Assembly: GCF_000150275.1 (NCBI RefSeq)
Contig: NW_002060949.1
Span: 2,043,836-2,107,835, forward strand
Length of the DNA stretch: 64,000 bases
Direction of reading: 5' to 3'
DNA from: Trichoplax adhaerens
Lineage: Eukaryota; Placozoa; Uniplacotomia; Trichoplacea; Trichoplacidae
The position numbers and the translations under genes were made by a program. Below are positions 15,301-27,097 of this stretch, piece by piece. The notes beneath the pieces were generated by a model. That model worked only from the letters and a program-made list of their open reading frames with translations. It was not told the origin of the DNA and made no database searches. Positions within the stretch are counted from its first letter, which is position 1. Each line of letters begins with the position of its first letter.

Positions 15301-18300
15301 TTATATGCATTTACTTGAATAACTTACCATAAAGTCGAGGCCATCAATAAGGAAATCACTTTCAGAAGCATAAATGATAATTTTGCGATGGCTAACATGA
15401 ATCCAAGCTGATTAAAAGATGATAGGATTTATAGATATCATTCTGATATAGCGAGCGATACGGTAAAAAATATAACATAGGATAATATCGATTTTATTAA
15501 TAAAGAAAACACATTTAAATTGAAATTAATTAAAATTATTGTTTTCAAACTTTAGTGCTTCTGCTTGCGATTGATTTCTAGTTTAATGTTAAAATAAATA
15601 ATCAAAAAAGTTATTACAAGTAAATCGTGTGTAGAAGGACCTGTGGCAAGTAGATAACGCTGCATTCATGGACTTGATTATCTAGTCTCTCTAATTCTTT
15701 CGAAGCCACCTTAGTCAAAATTTCTGGTAATCTATTGTATGTACGCCTATCTTTAATAATTATATCAGACACAGAGGGAAGTTAGTTGGGCAACAGTTAT
15801 TAGACTAGCTATACTGTATTTAGTTTTTATTATTTGAAGTAAAATCACCGTTATCAAATTGAGTATCTTTGCCAGGTCTGATAATGAATCGTTTCTGCTT
15901 TTTAGATTCTTGGAGGTCAATCTAAAAAGATTTTATTTGATACTTTTTCAATATAAAAGTAATAACGAATTTTTACCTCGAATTAGACAGTTTAAAATTC
16001 TCCGTTAGAGTGATTTAATTGATACTTATCAGGTCTATAACTTCTCTGATAGACGATACCGTGTCGGAGATAATCTTCGCAAGATTTTGATTTGTGCCTG
16101 TAGTGCAAATTTTAACAATCTAGAAGTTGAACAATTGGAAACGTTAAGCATAAAAATCTTATTAGCTAATATCAAAGAGTTCATTAATTCTAATTAATAA
16201 AATTCTACTTTCAGGGAACAACTCTTAAGCTTCGAATTATAATTCATTATGATTAATATTTTTTAGCCGTTTTTCACATTCTTAAAATACAGCTTTCTAA
16301 GTTAATAATTAAGGTAAGCTAAGATATTAATAGTTTAATTAACCTAGATCATATAAATTGATTGTCAAAAGTTATCGTACCTCTTGAAATAGTGGTATAG
16401 ACTGCGGTAAATGTTGGCTTAATTTTCCTATTTCAATCATTGCTTGTATAGTCTGCACGTAGTGAATATATTGATAATAGAAATAATTCTAATGTTTTAA
16501 GTTTCTAAAAGTGATATTATTGAATTTGCATACCGATGATATTAGTTTCCAATCCTCAATAGATATTTTAGCTATCATCATTCGAGAAATTATACGCTAT
16601 AATGAACATGAGTATGTATGAGAGACGAAATTTGCGCATTTATTCCTAATTTCTCTTGCAGATCAATATGTACCATAATTACACCGTATTGCAATTATAT
16701 TAAGGGATTATAATTTTACTTTCTATTACGATACATACTGATATATTCCTAATTTTTCTTATATGTAGATGCAGTTCCATTGCAACATCGTATTGTTGCA
16801 CTCCTAAGAAATATGAGATGACGTCGTATCGCTTTCGTAATGCATTCATTTCACAGATAGGGCGGATAAACCATAACCTTATAAGAATGGAAGCAATTAT
16901 GAAGAATTTAAATTCACTTGGATTTTAGTGAATATAAAGGATAATGCTTAATATTAAAACCTCAGAAGGCGGGATCCAATCGTAGATCGAGTATGATTTG
17001 CCATTTCTAAGACGGTAGTAATAGGATAAATAATTATATTGTTGATTGACTAGTTTTACTAATTTTTAAAGATTATTGTGATAATTGTGACTTTTATATT
17101 TAGATTTGACCGAATCTACCGAATAATTCACTACAGAGGCTTAAAGCCTACACAACTTCACATTTAAACTGAATAAAAAATAAGATAGCTAACTAAATAG
17201 AGAGAGCTTTTTATGATTATGTTCGATTTTATCTGGTGGACTTTGATCGTCGAAACAGAAAATCTGTAGAGCGCTAATTAGCAATTCGAAATAAAATTGT
17301 CATTAATATTTCTGAGTTATCCGGAAACTTTACTCAGAAACAGTGACGTTACCTAAATGTATGTTTATCGATGTGCATAACACCTGCTCTATAATGCGTA
17401 ATAATAATTAGTTAACATCATTTACTAATGAATCAACAATTTAAGCAGCTAATGATCGAACTAGTTTACGAACAGGTAATATTTGTGTTATAAAATTTGA
17501 CATACAACGAAAACATTTGCAAATCGACGACATGAATATGCGCCTCTGATTCGCTTAGTTGATTGCTGCCATGTTTATTTTCTAAGAATGTAATGAGTCC
17601 GCCAATGGCTGAAATCTATCAGAAAGAACGTGGATTATAAACTAGATGTAACGATTGGGACTCATTTTTGCCAAATGGCTAACACTGCAATTAATACAGT
17701 ACTTGATATGGATTGGTTACTAAGACTTTAAAGTCGATAGATCAGTGCAAACTAGAGTATTATACTTATTATTTTACTCCATTATTGTACCATAGTAACG
17801 TTGTTGAATGAAAGTTTTGCTGATATTGTCATTAACTCCTCAATTTCTAGCATATCAGACTGATTACGGATGCGGCTAAGTAGCGAACCAATACGATGTT
17901 TTGCAGATTCTGACGCTTTATAGTTTTAAATAATATCATAATTATAAGGTATAGAGTTATTTTATGTGACTGTTAGCATTCATTTCCGTATGTTGTTAAT
18001 ATCGTATCTGCTAGGTTACTAGTGTACAATATTAATAAAAGTCTTGTTATTACAAAAGTATACTCAGACATTAGATCATCTATTCTAAACTAACAGAAGC
18101 TAGCTGTAGGTAAGACTTCAATTTTATAGAGGTCACTTTTATTGATTCGGCTATGTTCAGCTTTGATATCTTAAATAGGAAGTAAAGTGATATCAGAAGA
18201 ATAATCAGCATCACTATATAGGATTTAGGTTAAAGACTGTGATGCAAAATTGTATAAATGTTTACTCTATCAACGTAATTTATTTGTCATGCTTTACAGA

Positions 18301-19119
18301 TCGTTATTTTATACCTTCCAAAGCTTGATAGATTTTTGTATCTTGGCGTGCAAAAGTAAGCACAATATCTGGATCAATCTGAGTAATAGCTAGAGAAGTC
18401 AGAAGTTACTTCAATATTAAGATTAAAGACATCTATACGTTATACATGTACAGTACATGATTATTTATGATTAAGGTTAACTTATTAAATTCACTTAATA
18501 TCCGTTGCTATATGGGTCATGGACGTATACTTTGTTTAATTTAAGTACTTTCAGAATAAACATGTTTTATATTACGTAAGTCCGATTTCAGTAAGTGCTA
18601 CCTTTCCTTAGCATTGTAAAGTCTTCAGTTTCAACAATATCAGCACACATATTAATGATACAAGTCTCTGCATCATAAAATGCGACTCCAAGTTGACTGG
18701 ATTTCCAGCAAACGCTCATTATTATGGGCTGTAATGATCGAGAAATAAATTTCCTCATGAGGACTTCTTCCTCTATTGACATAAGCTTGATTTAGCCTGT
18801 TTTTAATTGTATCAGAATAACTAACCGTTTTAGGTTGCACCTCGTCATCCATAAGTGAACCAGTATTGCTTGCGAAATCTATAGGGTGTATACCATCTGT
18901 CACATTTCGACCATGATTGCTGGATACTAAATTCTCTACATATGAACTTGGTCTCTGATTTAATTGGCTACCATGAATAGAAAACTCATCATTTGTGGTG
19001 GCTATATCGAAGAAATTGCTTTTACTATTGCTGCGGTCATTACTTGACTGTATTGTCAACCGAGATACTGTAGAAGATACACTAAACGGAGTTGAAATGA
19101 AAGGCTGTGAAGAAGTCAT
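12337..19119 (-). CDS. MSH5: MutS homologue 5, meiotic recombination ATPase
   Basis: MSH5 pairs with MSH4 and stabilises crossover intermediates in meiosis. Many short exons on the minus strand align in order with the animal protein. The mid-region includes VCWKSSQLGVAFYDAET (about 18711-18660), IDPDIVLTFARQD (about 18390-18320) and AIGGLITFLENK (about 17620-17560). A Walker A exon (about 14150-14020) carries RHPLQECC and GPNASGKSVYLKQ. The next exon holds GSFVPAEEAEIG (about 13880-13750). The Walker B exon has LILIDEFGK (about 13625-13544). C-terminal exons encode IDGLSLTIAIIEFWL, VAAVAHIPTHVLSRG and VDRFLETDLENSDM, ending ASKDA and TAA at 12337. The first 98 residues (18826-19119) form a Ser-rich extension that splices in phase at 18825/18728 to the conserved core. 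The start is the first in-frame ATG of that exon; an upstream noncoding exon is possible. The signature residue after DEFGK is Phe instead of Gly. Confidence 0.95.
12576..12620. repeat. AT dinucleotide microsatellite in MSH5 intron
   Basis: Two (AT)n runs flank TTATACAG, within the intron between the last two MSH5 exons. A simple sequence repeat with no other visible content. Confidence 0.8.
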
Positions 19120-19398
19120 CCTGGAGTGAAGGAGATTTTCACTGTCTGTGAAAAATATCAAAAATTGAAATTCTGAGTACGATTACCAATTTTGCAAGTA
19201 TGGCTCTACCAATACATGGTAAGAAAAAAACAACGTTTATTTACTTATCTGTATAATGAATTATCACCCAAGCATACATAGATACAATTTACTACCTATT
19301 AAATTACCTAATGATCAGATAAGATACCGTAAATGATTGAACGGAGAAGAAAGTCTTGGAATACGCATATAAAATGGCGAAGCGATTGATGTTTTAGG

Positions 19399-19420
19399 CT
19401 TTCACTGATTTCAGTGAAAG
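19399..19420. repeat. Perfect short inverted repeat
   Basis: CTTTCACTGA and TCAGTGAAAG are exact reverse complements separated by two bases. It lies about 280 bases upstream of the MSH5 start. It could be a protein-binding palindrome or a chance hairpin. Confidence 0.8.
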
Positions 19421-19670
19421 TAGAAGAATTGACGCATAAAAAGTGACTCAGCTTGAAACGATCACTGAAAAACGTGCGTACATTCCGGGTGTTACTAATA
19501 TCAATTTCTACTGTGTTATATTACTTTAATATTTGACATTGGACAAGGTTAAATGTTCTGCTAAGTTTCACTAATGCACCCTGCCATTTGCAAGTCTTTC
19601 TTTATGAGATGGAGAGGAGGATTAGGCGAAATAGGATAGTTTGCGCTAGCTAGAGAGCATTTTCCCATGA

Positions 19671-20282
19671 TATAGGAGAACTTTGTTAGGAATTATCAGC
19701 AATTCTCGATCTCTACTTCATACCTCTTATCCGTGCAGTAGAGGTCATCATTTTGAGTTTCACATCGAATCACCATTTGGTACTCTATGTTCACTGTAGG
19801 GTGGTTTCTACAATATCGAAAAACTTTCTTGGGGTAGAGGCCATAATTTGCATTACAATTATCGTATCAAATTTACTGTTTGATGCTCTACGAGAGAATA
19901 TTATCCACGGTATAGGAGAACTCTATGAGGAATTACCGGTATTTAGCAATCCTTGAAATTGATCAGTGTGGCAAAGGCTATAAGTTGAAGGATCACATCA
20001 AAGCCACTGATACTCTGTAATCGATACGTAACAGAGATATTACGATGGAGTGCTATATCATCCATTACAGAGAGAATTTTTGATACTAGCTATTAGTAAT
20101 TCTCGAGTTCCGTTTATGTGGTAGAGATCCTAATTTAAAATTTCTTATTAAAATTAAAGTTTGATATTTATTATGCTCGTTACGGAGTATACGAGGAAAA
20201 TATAAGAGAACCTTATTAGCGATTACAGTAGTTCTTCACCTCCATCAATGAGGTAGAGGCCATAATTTTGAATATCATATCA
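19671..20282. repeat. Degenerate repeat field (four partial copies)
   Basis: Two words recur in the same order. The first is TATAGGAGAAC followed by a TTAGGAATTA-like stretch, at 19671, 19911 and, more diverged, near 20070 and 20201. The second is GTAGAGGYCATAATTT, at 19738, 19834, 20121 (diverged) and 20253. Spacing is irregular (about 96 to 287 bases), so this is an old, decayed repeat cluster or several copies of one element. Confidence 0.6.
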
Positions 20283-20976
20283 AGCTCTTTAAAGATAACC
20301 TATTAGAGCTGATTATGGGCGACAATTTAGAAAAAATGGCAAATATACAGTTGCCATATATTGCATGAATGAACGAAAGTATTTATGTAAAATTTCGGAA
20401 GCAATGTTAAAAAGAATTTAATCAACTGTAAATAATTACGTATACTTGTATAGGTACGGTAGTTGTTCCATCATGAAATGCCAACAATAATTCTATTGAT
20501 ATGGGCAAAGTACAATTTTATTTTATCATTATTTTACTGACTAGGCCTCGTATGTTCAATATTTACTCCGGATTCAGCTGGTTTATTTTTTAACGAGAAT
20601 ATAAAAGGATAGTTGGCACAAATTGCAATCTACTAATACAATCTTATTTCGTTATCCTGCCTACAAATGGTGATTTTTAGGGCGTAGTTGTAAATTCTTG
20701 AAAAATTGTAATCTTTTCAGGTTTACTATACTCGTACACTGTATTAGTAGCGATGTTGCAATTCCTTGTATAAATGACATATCTATATATGCAGGAGATA
20801 TTAAAATATATCGAGAATTAATGGTTTATCCGTAGAATGTAAGTATACTGTACTATTGCATACAATAAAATACCATAGATGCAAACAAGTTATACTGCAA
20901 GCACTTTCTAAAATACAGTACCTAGTCCTTAACTGCATAGTTCAAGAACAATAAATGTAGAACAAAGTAAGAACCC

Positions 20977-21342
20977 TTATTTCATTTCATTATTGGTATT
21001 TTCCTGTCTTTGAAGCCATCCTAAGAAGCCTTGACGATAATGACGAGCATTACTATATCCCAATTGGAGAGCAGCATCTAAAGCCATACGACTACGTTTA
21101 CCAGACTGGCAGTGAAAGATCAAGTGTTGACTATCCATAGTAGGTTTTGCAACGCTATACTTATCTTGAAAGGCTTCTGCACTCATTTGCAATGCATCTC
21201 GGATTTCATGAACAGGAACATTGACTGAATGTGCAATCTTTCCATATTTAGCAATCTCTTCTGGTGTGCGAACATCGAATAATTGAATGTTTTTCGTCTC
21301 GATGAGCGATACTAAATCCTCGTACGATATTTCGTCCATCAT
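20977..21342 (-). CDS. TSTD1: Thiosulfate sulfurtransferase, single rhodanese domain (TSTD1-type)
   Basis: An intronless 121-residue protein consisting of one rhodanese domain, which transfers sulfane sulfur between thiosulfate or persulfides and acceptors such as glutathione or thioredoxin. The LFDVRTPEEI motif lies at residues 21-30. The active-site loop is HCQSGKRS with the persulfide-forming Cys at 78 and basic residues K82 and R83. A closing GFLGWLQRQ helix is near the C-terminus. Length and the NVPVHEIRDALQMS stretch closely match vertebrate TSTD1 (about 115 residues). The ATG at 21342 starts MMDEI; the second Met could equally be used. It is divergent to EIF2B3 across a 1 kb spacer. 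Lack of introns is unusual here but plausible for so short a gene. Confidence 0.9.
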   Translation of the reverse strand: MMDEISYEDLVSLIETKNIQLFDVRTPEEIAKYGKIAHSVNVPVHEIRDALQMSAEAFQDKYSVAKPTMDSQHLIFHCQSGKRSRMALDAALQLGYSNARHYRQGFLGWLQRQENTNNEMK

Positions 21343-22347
21343 TTGTTTTGGTTGTAATGACTGGATTGATCAATCCTATTGCGCTTATTCATTTACTAGT
21401 TATTGGATTATCCTTACGTAATACAAAAAGAGAGCTTATCTGAGAGTATCGTGTAGCATTGATGTTGATAAAGCAGATTTAGAATAAGTTGTTATGCTAG
21501 ATTTTACCTTTGTATCGATTCTAGTATTACTACTAGTACAAAAATTGGAAATTAATTCAAGATTAAAATGTATTCCCAATCTACTTTTGCAATAGTGGTA
21601 ATACCCAATATTTTGCGATTTGGCAACGCCCTACTGAGTACAGGACATACCAGAGTACGTACTGTACACTGTACAATGTGATCGTTGGATATATTTGAAA
21701 AGAGTCAAAACTAGAAGTAAAACGCTTAAAAAAAACCAATCTTTCTCAACCTTCCTATACGGATATATTAAAAGCATGCCTTTGCCACAAATTTGATACA
21801 AATTGATGTAAAAATAAAACTTTAATCTCCAATATATCGGATCACATCGTACAGTACTCTACAGTAGTATGCTGTAGAGTATAGTACTGTACTGTGATGT
21901 GCAAAAAGATTCGATCGCTCGATTTTTCTCTATACTAATAGCTGTTAAATGGAAAATTTTTACGTTGGGAAATGCTATTTTACCATGATTAGATTGATTG
22001 CTATACAGTAAAGTATGACAACTAATGGTGTTATCGTCCATTGCCTTCTTTATTGCTTTTTTCTTACTTACTTTTGACTTTATCAGCTACTGTACTGTAG
22101 TAGTAGACACCGAGAGATCCCAGGTGAGTAGCGTGACACTATTGCACGATAGATACTGCAGTGTAGTGTTCCAGTTGTGTCGTAGTGATACTATGATTGA
22201 CTGGAACAACGACAGGATCAAGGACGGTTGCGCAGACCTGTCATCATCACCGCACACATAGTACTGCAGTAGTCAGACTTAGTTAGGAGCGGATATAGGC
22301 CACGGGCCCATTTTACTCGCATCGACGACGACAGCAACTGCGGCATC
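21343..22347. promoter_or_regulatory. Divergent spacer, TSTD1 and EIF2B3
   Basis: This spacer lies between two start codons facing outward. It contains a large imperfect palindrome at about 21849-21898: the arms ACTCTACAG and CTGTAGAGT form a stem around a 7-base loop, flanked by CAGTAC and GTACTG. CTGTACTGTAG follows at about 22089. The open frames at 21859-22041 and 22025-22261 have no domain or exon support. Confidence 0.5.
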
Positions 22348-25300
22348 ATGGAGTTTCAAGCAGTCATTTTGGCTGCTGGACCAGGCTCTAGAATGTATCC
22401 ATTGACAGAAAATATGCCAAAAGCCTTATTACCTGTAGCAAATAAACCAATGATCTGGTATCCTATTCGGATATTACAAAAAGCAGGCTTTGAAGGTAGA
22501 TTAAATGAAAAAATAATGCCGGTTGATAAGATCAATGACGTAGAATTTTTTCGATAGCTTGTGTATTCAATCGATCGGAGCTTGTCATCTTCAACTTGGC
22601 CTGTTCAAGATATAGAGCTATTACAGGCTTTTTATACATAGTATAGTGTGGATTTAGCAATAGTATTGATGAAACAAATTATCGTTTAGGTGACTGTTAA
22701 AATAATAATGAAGATAGGAGTACATGAAACGTTTTAAACAACGTTATTAATAAGATTGATGATAGTTAATTGAAGTTGATTATTAATATGATCATTTTAT
22801 TATCATTTATCTAGAGATTTTCATCATCGTTTTAAAATCACAATCAGATGTGATTAAAAAGTCGTTAGTAAGCTGTAATTTGAAGTGTCGACTTCATTAT
22901 GTACAAATTTCGGATGAAGAAGAAGTCATCGGTACTGCAGAGTCGCTAAGAAAAATCAGAGATAAAGTCAAGGTAATTGATAAGGGTATACCTACAGTAT
23001 AACGCTTTGGACGATAAATGGACTGGATGTATATCGTACCGTTGTTGTTTGATTCTGTCAGTAGTTTGTTATACAGCAGGAGATCATTACTATGCATTCT
23101 AATAAAGTGTAAAATGATGACTCCTACTTTTAGTATAGAATCGACTTTGTGTTCTATTGACGAAAAGATGTTTTATTGTGTGTACTGTACTTATGGCTCT
23201 TTGCAATGAAGTTATAGAAAGTGGATGATATTCTGATATGATGATAGTTATTGTTATCATCCTAAACTATAGAGTTGTCATACTTTATGTACGTGTATGT
23301 TTGCATAACATTTGGTTGCACAATAGTATCTAGTTTTGTCTTTCCCTTAATATGAGACATTTCAATATCTCAAGTTATTACTGTATTACACTTTGCTTAG
23401 CCTTACCAACTGTACAGTAGATGTGAATGCAATACAAAATTTTTTTACTGTATGATCTACTAGAAATCAATGACTTCTTATGTCTTGGTTTACCAATTCG
23501 TGAATAGGGTAGAAAAAAAGATTTTTACTATATTGCTTACTGCAACTATAAGTAGAGATTTTCAATGAATAATCCAATTACTTTGAGTAACCGCTTTTTA
23601 TCCTTCAATTTTAGAATGATTTGATGATTTTAAGTTGCGACCTAATTACGAATTTGGAATTGCATCGCCTTGCCAATATACATCGTATTCGTGATTCAGA
23701 CTTAACGGCATTTATGTATACACGTGATGACAGCTCAAATGAAGCTGAAGGAAAGAATAAGAAAAAGAAGAAGAAAGAGGCTACAAGTAATTGTATATTA
23801 TTGACCAAGGAGAATGTATTGTATTATATTAAGTTAATCTATCATAGTAGGTTAGGTTGGTAGTGACTGATTTAACGCAAATACACATAATTAATATATC
23901 TTTAGGCCAGTGCGACTTTGTTGGCGTTAGTGAAAAAGATTCAAGATTAGTATTTTTGTCCACTGCAGTCGACGTGCATAAAGATTTAGCCATTAAAAGA
24001 AATCTATTTATGAAGTAATAAACGATTGCAATTATTCAGTATCAGATAAGCATTGATATCTTGATGTCAGGATACGTAGCCTTTGCGATTTTTTCGTGAT
24101 ATTTATTGATATTTATTTTATTTGCAACTAGATATCCAAGGGTTCTTCTTCGTACTGACTTAATTGATGCTCATTTATACCTTGTCAAAAAATGGATTTT
24201 AGATTTCTTGATCGAAAACAAGTAACTATTTTGGGAATATGGTTTCAATGGAATTATCATGTTTCACCATTTACTAAGTTACTGTAATATTTGCAATTGC
24301 CTACTAGATCTTATAATAGTTTTAAAGGCGAAGTTTTACCTCACTTAGTATATAAGCTGGATGCCCGTCCTGAGGTAGCTTCAGTAGATACTGAACAGGG
24401 GAAAGAAGATAATACAAGGAATAACTTAGGTAATGTCTACTTATAATAGCGAACTAATAATATAAAATGTAAAAAGAGGAATTAGATCAACAAGGTCATG
24501 TCATAAGTACCTCTTCTTTTTCAATCATTGGCAACATAATGTTGTAATATAGGCGCTCAAATATCTCAGTATTTTTTACTGCACTATACATATTCTGCTT
24601 AGGAACGACATCGAAATCCGAAATTGAATTAGAACAATTAGCTCTAAGTTTATCAACATGCTATCGTGGTGAGAATATCGAAGAAGGCTATGAAGCATCA
24701 AAGTGCTATACATACATCAGCGATAAAAATAACTGTATTAGAGTAAATTCTGTTCAGTTATATATGGATGCAAATCGTCATGTAGGTCTTATTAGTTATA
24801 AATAGCGGAACTATTCCCTATACCGATTGAATAATATTACGAGTCTATACGAAACAATAGTGCTATCTAATAGGACATCGTTGATACTATTAGGCATTGC
24901 GGTGGATATCGTCGTTTCTTCCAGAAGCTACCGATACTAAGTCAGTTCATTTTTCTGCCAATACGTCGCAAAGAGCTAGAGGGAATATATCAGAAGTTGG
25001 GGACGCTAAAACTGGTTACACCACAGGTACTTCTACTTCAAAAACGAGAGGAAGTAACACATCCGAAACTGGTGAAAGTAAAGCAGCTTATCAATCTGGT
25101 CCTAGTGCTCCTACATCGAAATCTGGAACCAATAATGCTATAGTTGAAAGTGCTGATGCTAAAACAAATACAGCAGTTGAGAGAAAAGTCGGGGTAGGAC
25201 AAAATTAAATCTCCTAAGGCTTTATGTGCACAGATCCTGGTAACGGAATATCTTACGTACAAATTAGGTTGATCAAGAATCAATTATCGGAGACGGTGTT

Positions 25301-25827
25301 ACTATCGAAAATAAATGTGCTATTAAGAAATCGGTTATTGGTAATCACTGCAGGATTCTGGACAATGTTAAGATTCTAAATTCTGTCTTAATGGATCATG
25401 TAACTGTCGAAAGTGGGTAGGTGATGAACTTACGCGTACATATAGTATTAAATGAAGTACGCTTTGGAAATATTTAATATCGGCAACACATCATTATTCT
25501 CGTAACCAACCGTCATGAAATTTTCATTTCTAGTTGCGTTATTCAAAACAGCGTTGTATGCAGTCTCGCACATATTAAAGGCCGCTGTACTATAAAGGAT
25601 TGCCAGATTGGGTATTCACATACAGTATCAGATGCAAGTAAGTCATATTTATATATCTCATTATACGAAAGCACTCGTATGCTATACCGATGTTAGCGAC
25701 AATGGATGACTGTAATTTTTGTACACGTTAAGTTTACAATTTTTATTTATTTTTTATAGCTGAAGCAAACGGAGAATGTCTTGTATCTGCTGAAGGTGGA
25801 ATGATGACGTTAGACAATGCTAACTAA
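22348..25827 (+). CDS. EIF2B3: Translation initiation factor eIF2B subunit gamma
   Basis: A subunit of the guanine-nucleotide exchange factor that recycles eIF2. The ATG at 22348 opens MEFQAVILAAGPGSRMYPLT, the nucleotidyltransferase-like loop. KALLPVANKPMIWYPIRIL follows. Exons then run 22348-22495, 22815-22972, 23615 to about 23787 (LMILSCDLITNLELHRL), about 23906-24017 (QCDFVGVSEKDSRLVFL), about 24132-24222 (RTDLIDAHLYLVKKWILDFL), about 24308-24430, about 24602-24780 (CYTYISDKNNCIRVNSVQLY), about 24893-25190, about 25269-25420, about 25536-25637 and about 25761-25827. The last exons encode left-handed beta-helix hexapeptide repeats (IIGDGVTIENKCAI, VIGNHCRIL). An unusual Ser/Thr/Gly-rich stretch of about 65 residues (24966-25180) separates the two domains. 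The gene is convergent with ERMP1. Confidence 0.94.
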
Positions 25828-27097
25828 CAGTGTAACCATGCAATACTTATGGTGTTGCAAGTTGTAATTATCGGAAAGAAGAATAGATATGAATCATGTA
25901 TTCAAGATGAGCAGGAACTGGAATAAGACTTCCGCACAGAGGTCGAAAATATGCATCAACAGTAAATTATTGCTGACTTCGGCCTCTGTAGACAAACTAA
26001 CTGGCGCCTGGATAAATGTTGATTGACTAACAAAATTCGCTTATCAATTAAATCGATAACTTATCATTTCCTGACAGTAGAGCTATTCACATATTTGTTG
26101 ATCAATAACATTATGGACTAGGCCTATCGAAGAACCTCTCCTACAAGGGCTGCTATGAAATAACTATAAATATTCTTTTATTCTCTAATAAAAGACCTTC
26201 ATGTATTGTGAATTACTGTATTAAATATCAACTTTCTGAAAAAAGTATTAAACAACGAGTCTATTTTAGCCGTTCGTTGATTGAGTCAACTGTGCTTATA
26301 GTATACCCAATTATATACAGATACGGACTTGCAGCGTAAATATACTGAGGTTATTAGACTATCTTGTATGTAATAAGTTATTAGAGTAAGTCGTATGACT
26401 TGTAGGTTTCTTTTACTGTACTTTGCACTACAATATTCGGTGGATCTGGCCTTGAGTATGGTAAAATTGAGCTTAACTATGCTTTCTGAGGTTCCGATTC
26501 CTTTAGATATATATGCGTAATAAGTTGCCATACGCGTATAAATCAAAAAATCTAAATTATTTAGCGTAAAGCATGCTAACTTTATAAAGCATTTATAAAG
26601 GCTTTACGTTTATGTAAATACTGCGTAAGATAAAATACATGTAGTTCAAAAGTTTAAAAATTAGAAATAAGCATTAGTGGTTTATTCCGCGTAAACGTTA
26701 TCTATCTATACTCAATAATTGCTAAGATTTTCTTTCCATAGCATATAACAGGTCTATAATTTAGCTATAATATTATATTTGGTGAAATAACGGCTTCGTA
26801 ACCTGTATTTCTAAAGTAGAAATAAATTAACCACAGTAGATTGAGAATTTCTGGAATTAATCGCAATAGCAAGAGTACCTATCAAGTCGTGTTACATATT
26901 TCTAACAAAATTAAAATCGGTTATGGTATAAAAGATTTCCTAGTTACAATACTAAATTTTCAAATATAAGGCAGCAACGATTGCGACATGACATATTGAA
27001 TAATAAAATCTATCAAACGATGCGTTAATAACCAATTTTTTTTAAACAAATATAATCCAGTCAGATGGCCAGATTCATACGCATATATTACATTTAA
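25828..27097. other. Convergent spacer, EIF2B3 and ERMP1
   Basis: About 1.27 kb of AT-rich sequence with no supported exon. It holds an 8-bp inverted repeat, CGTAAAGC at 26565-26572 and GCTTTACG at 26601-26608, around a TATAAAGCATTTATAAAG core. The minus-strand open frame at 26286-26546 has no recognised domain and no coding-like features. Confidence 0.45.

Larger units (their letters stand above)
19120..20976. other. Intergenic region upstream of MSH5 with degenerate repeats
   Basis: About 1.9 kb with no supported gene. It holds the MSH5 promoter side, a 10-bp perfect hairpin at 19399-19420, and a field of diverged repeats at 19671-20282. The right end is the 3' flank of TSTD1. The small open frame at 19753-19956 overlaps the repeat field and is not supported as a gene. 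Confidence 0.5.

Noticed and set aside
18673-19161. A separate 162-residue gene overlapping MSH5
   Set aside because: Its first 98 codons from the ATG splice in phase to the MSH5 core; the remainder is intron and antiphase sequence.
26286-26546. 86-codon minus-strand gene between EIF2B3 and ERMP1
   Set aside because: Tyr/Ser/Ile-rich translation of AT-rich DNA, with no recognised motif and no splice partners.
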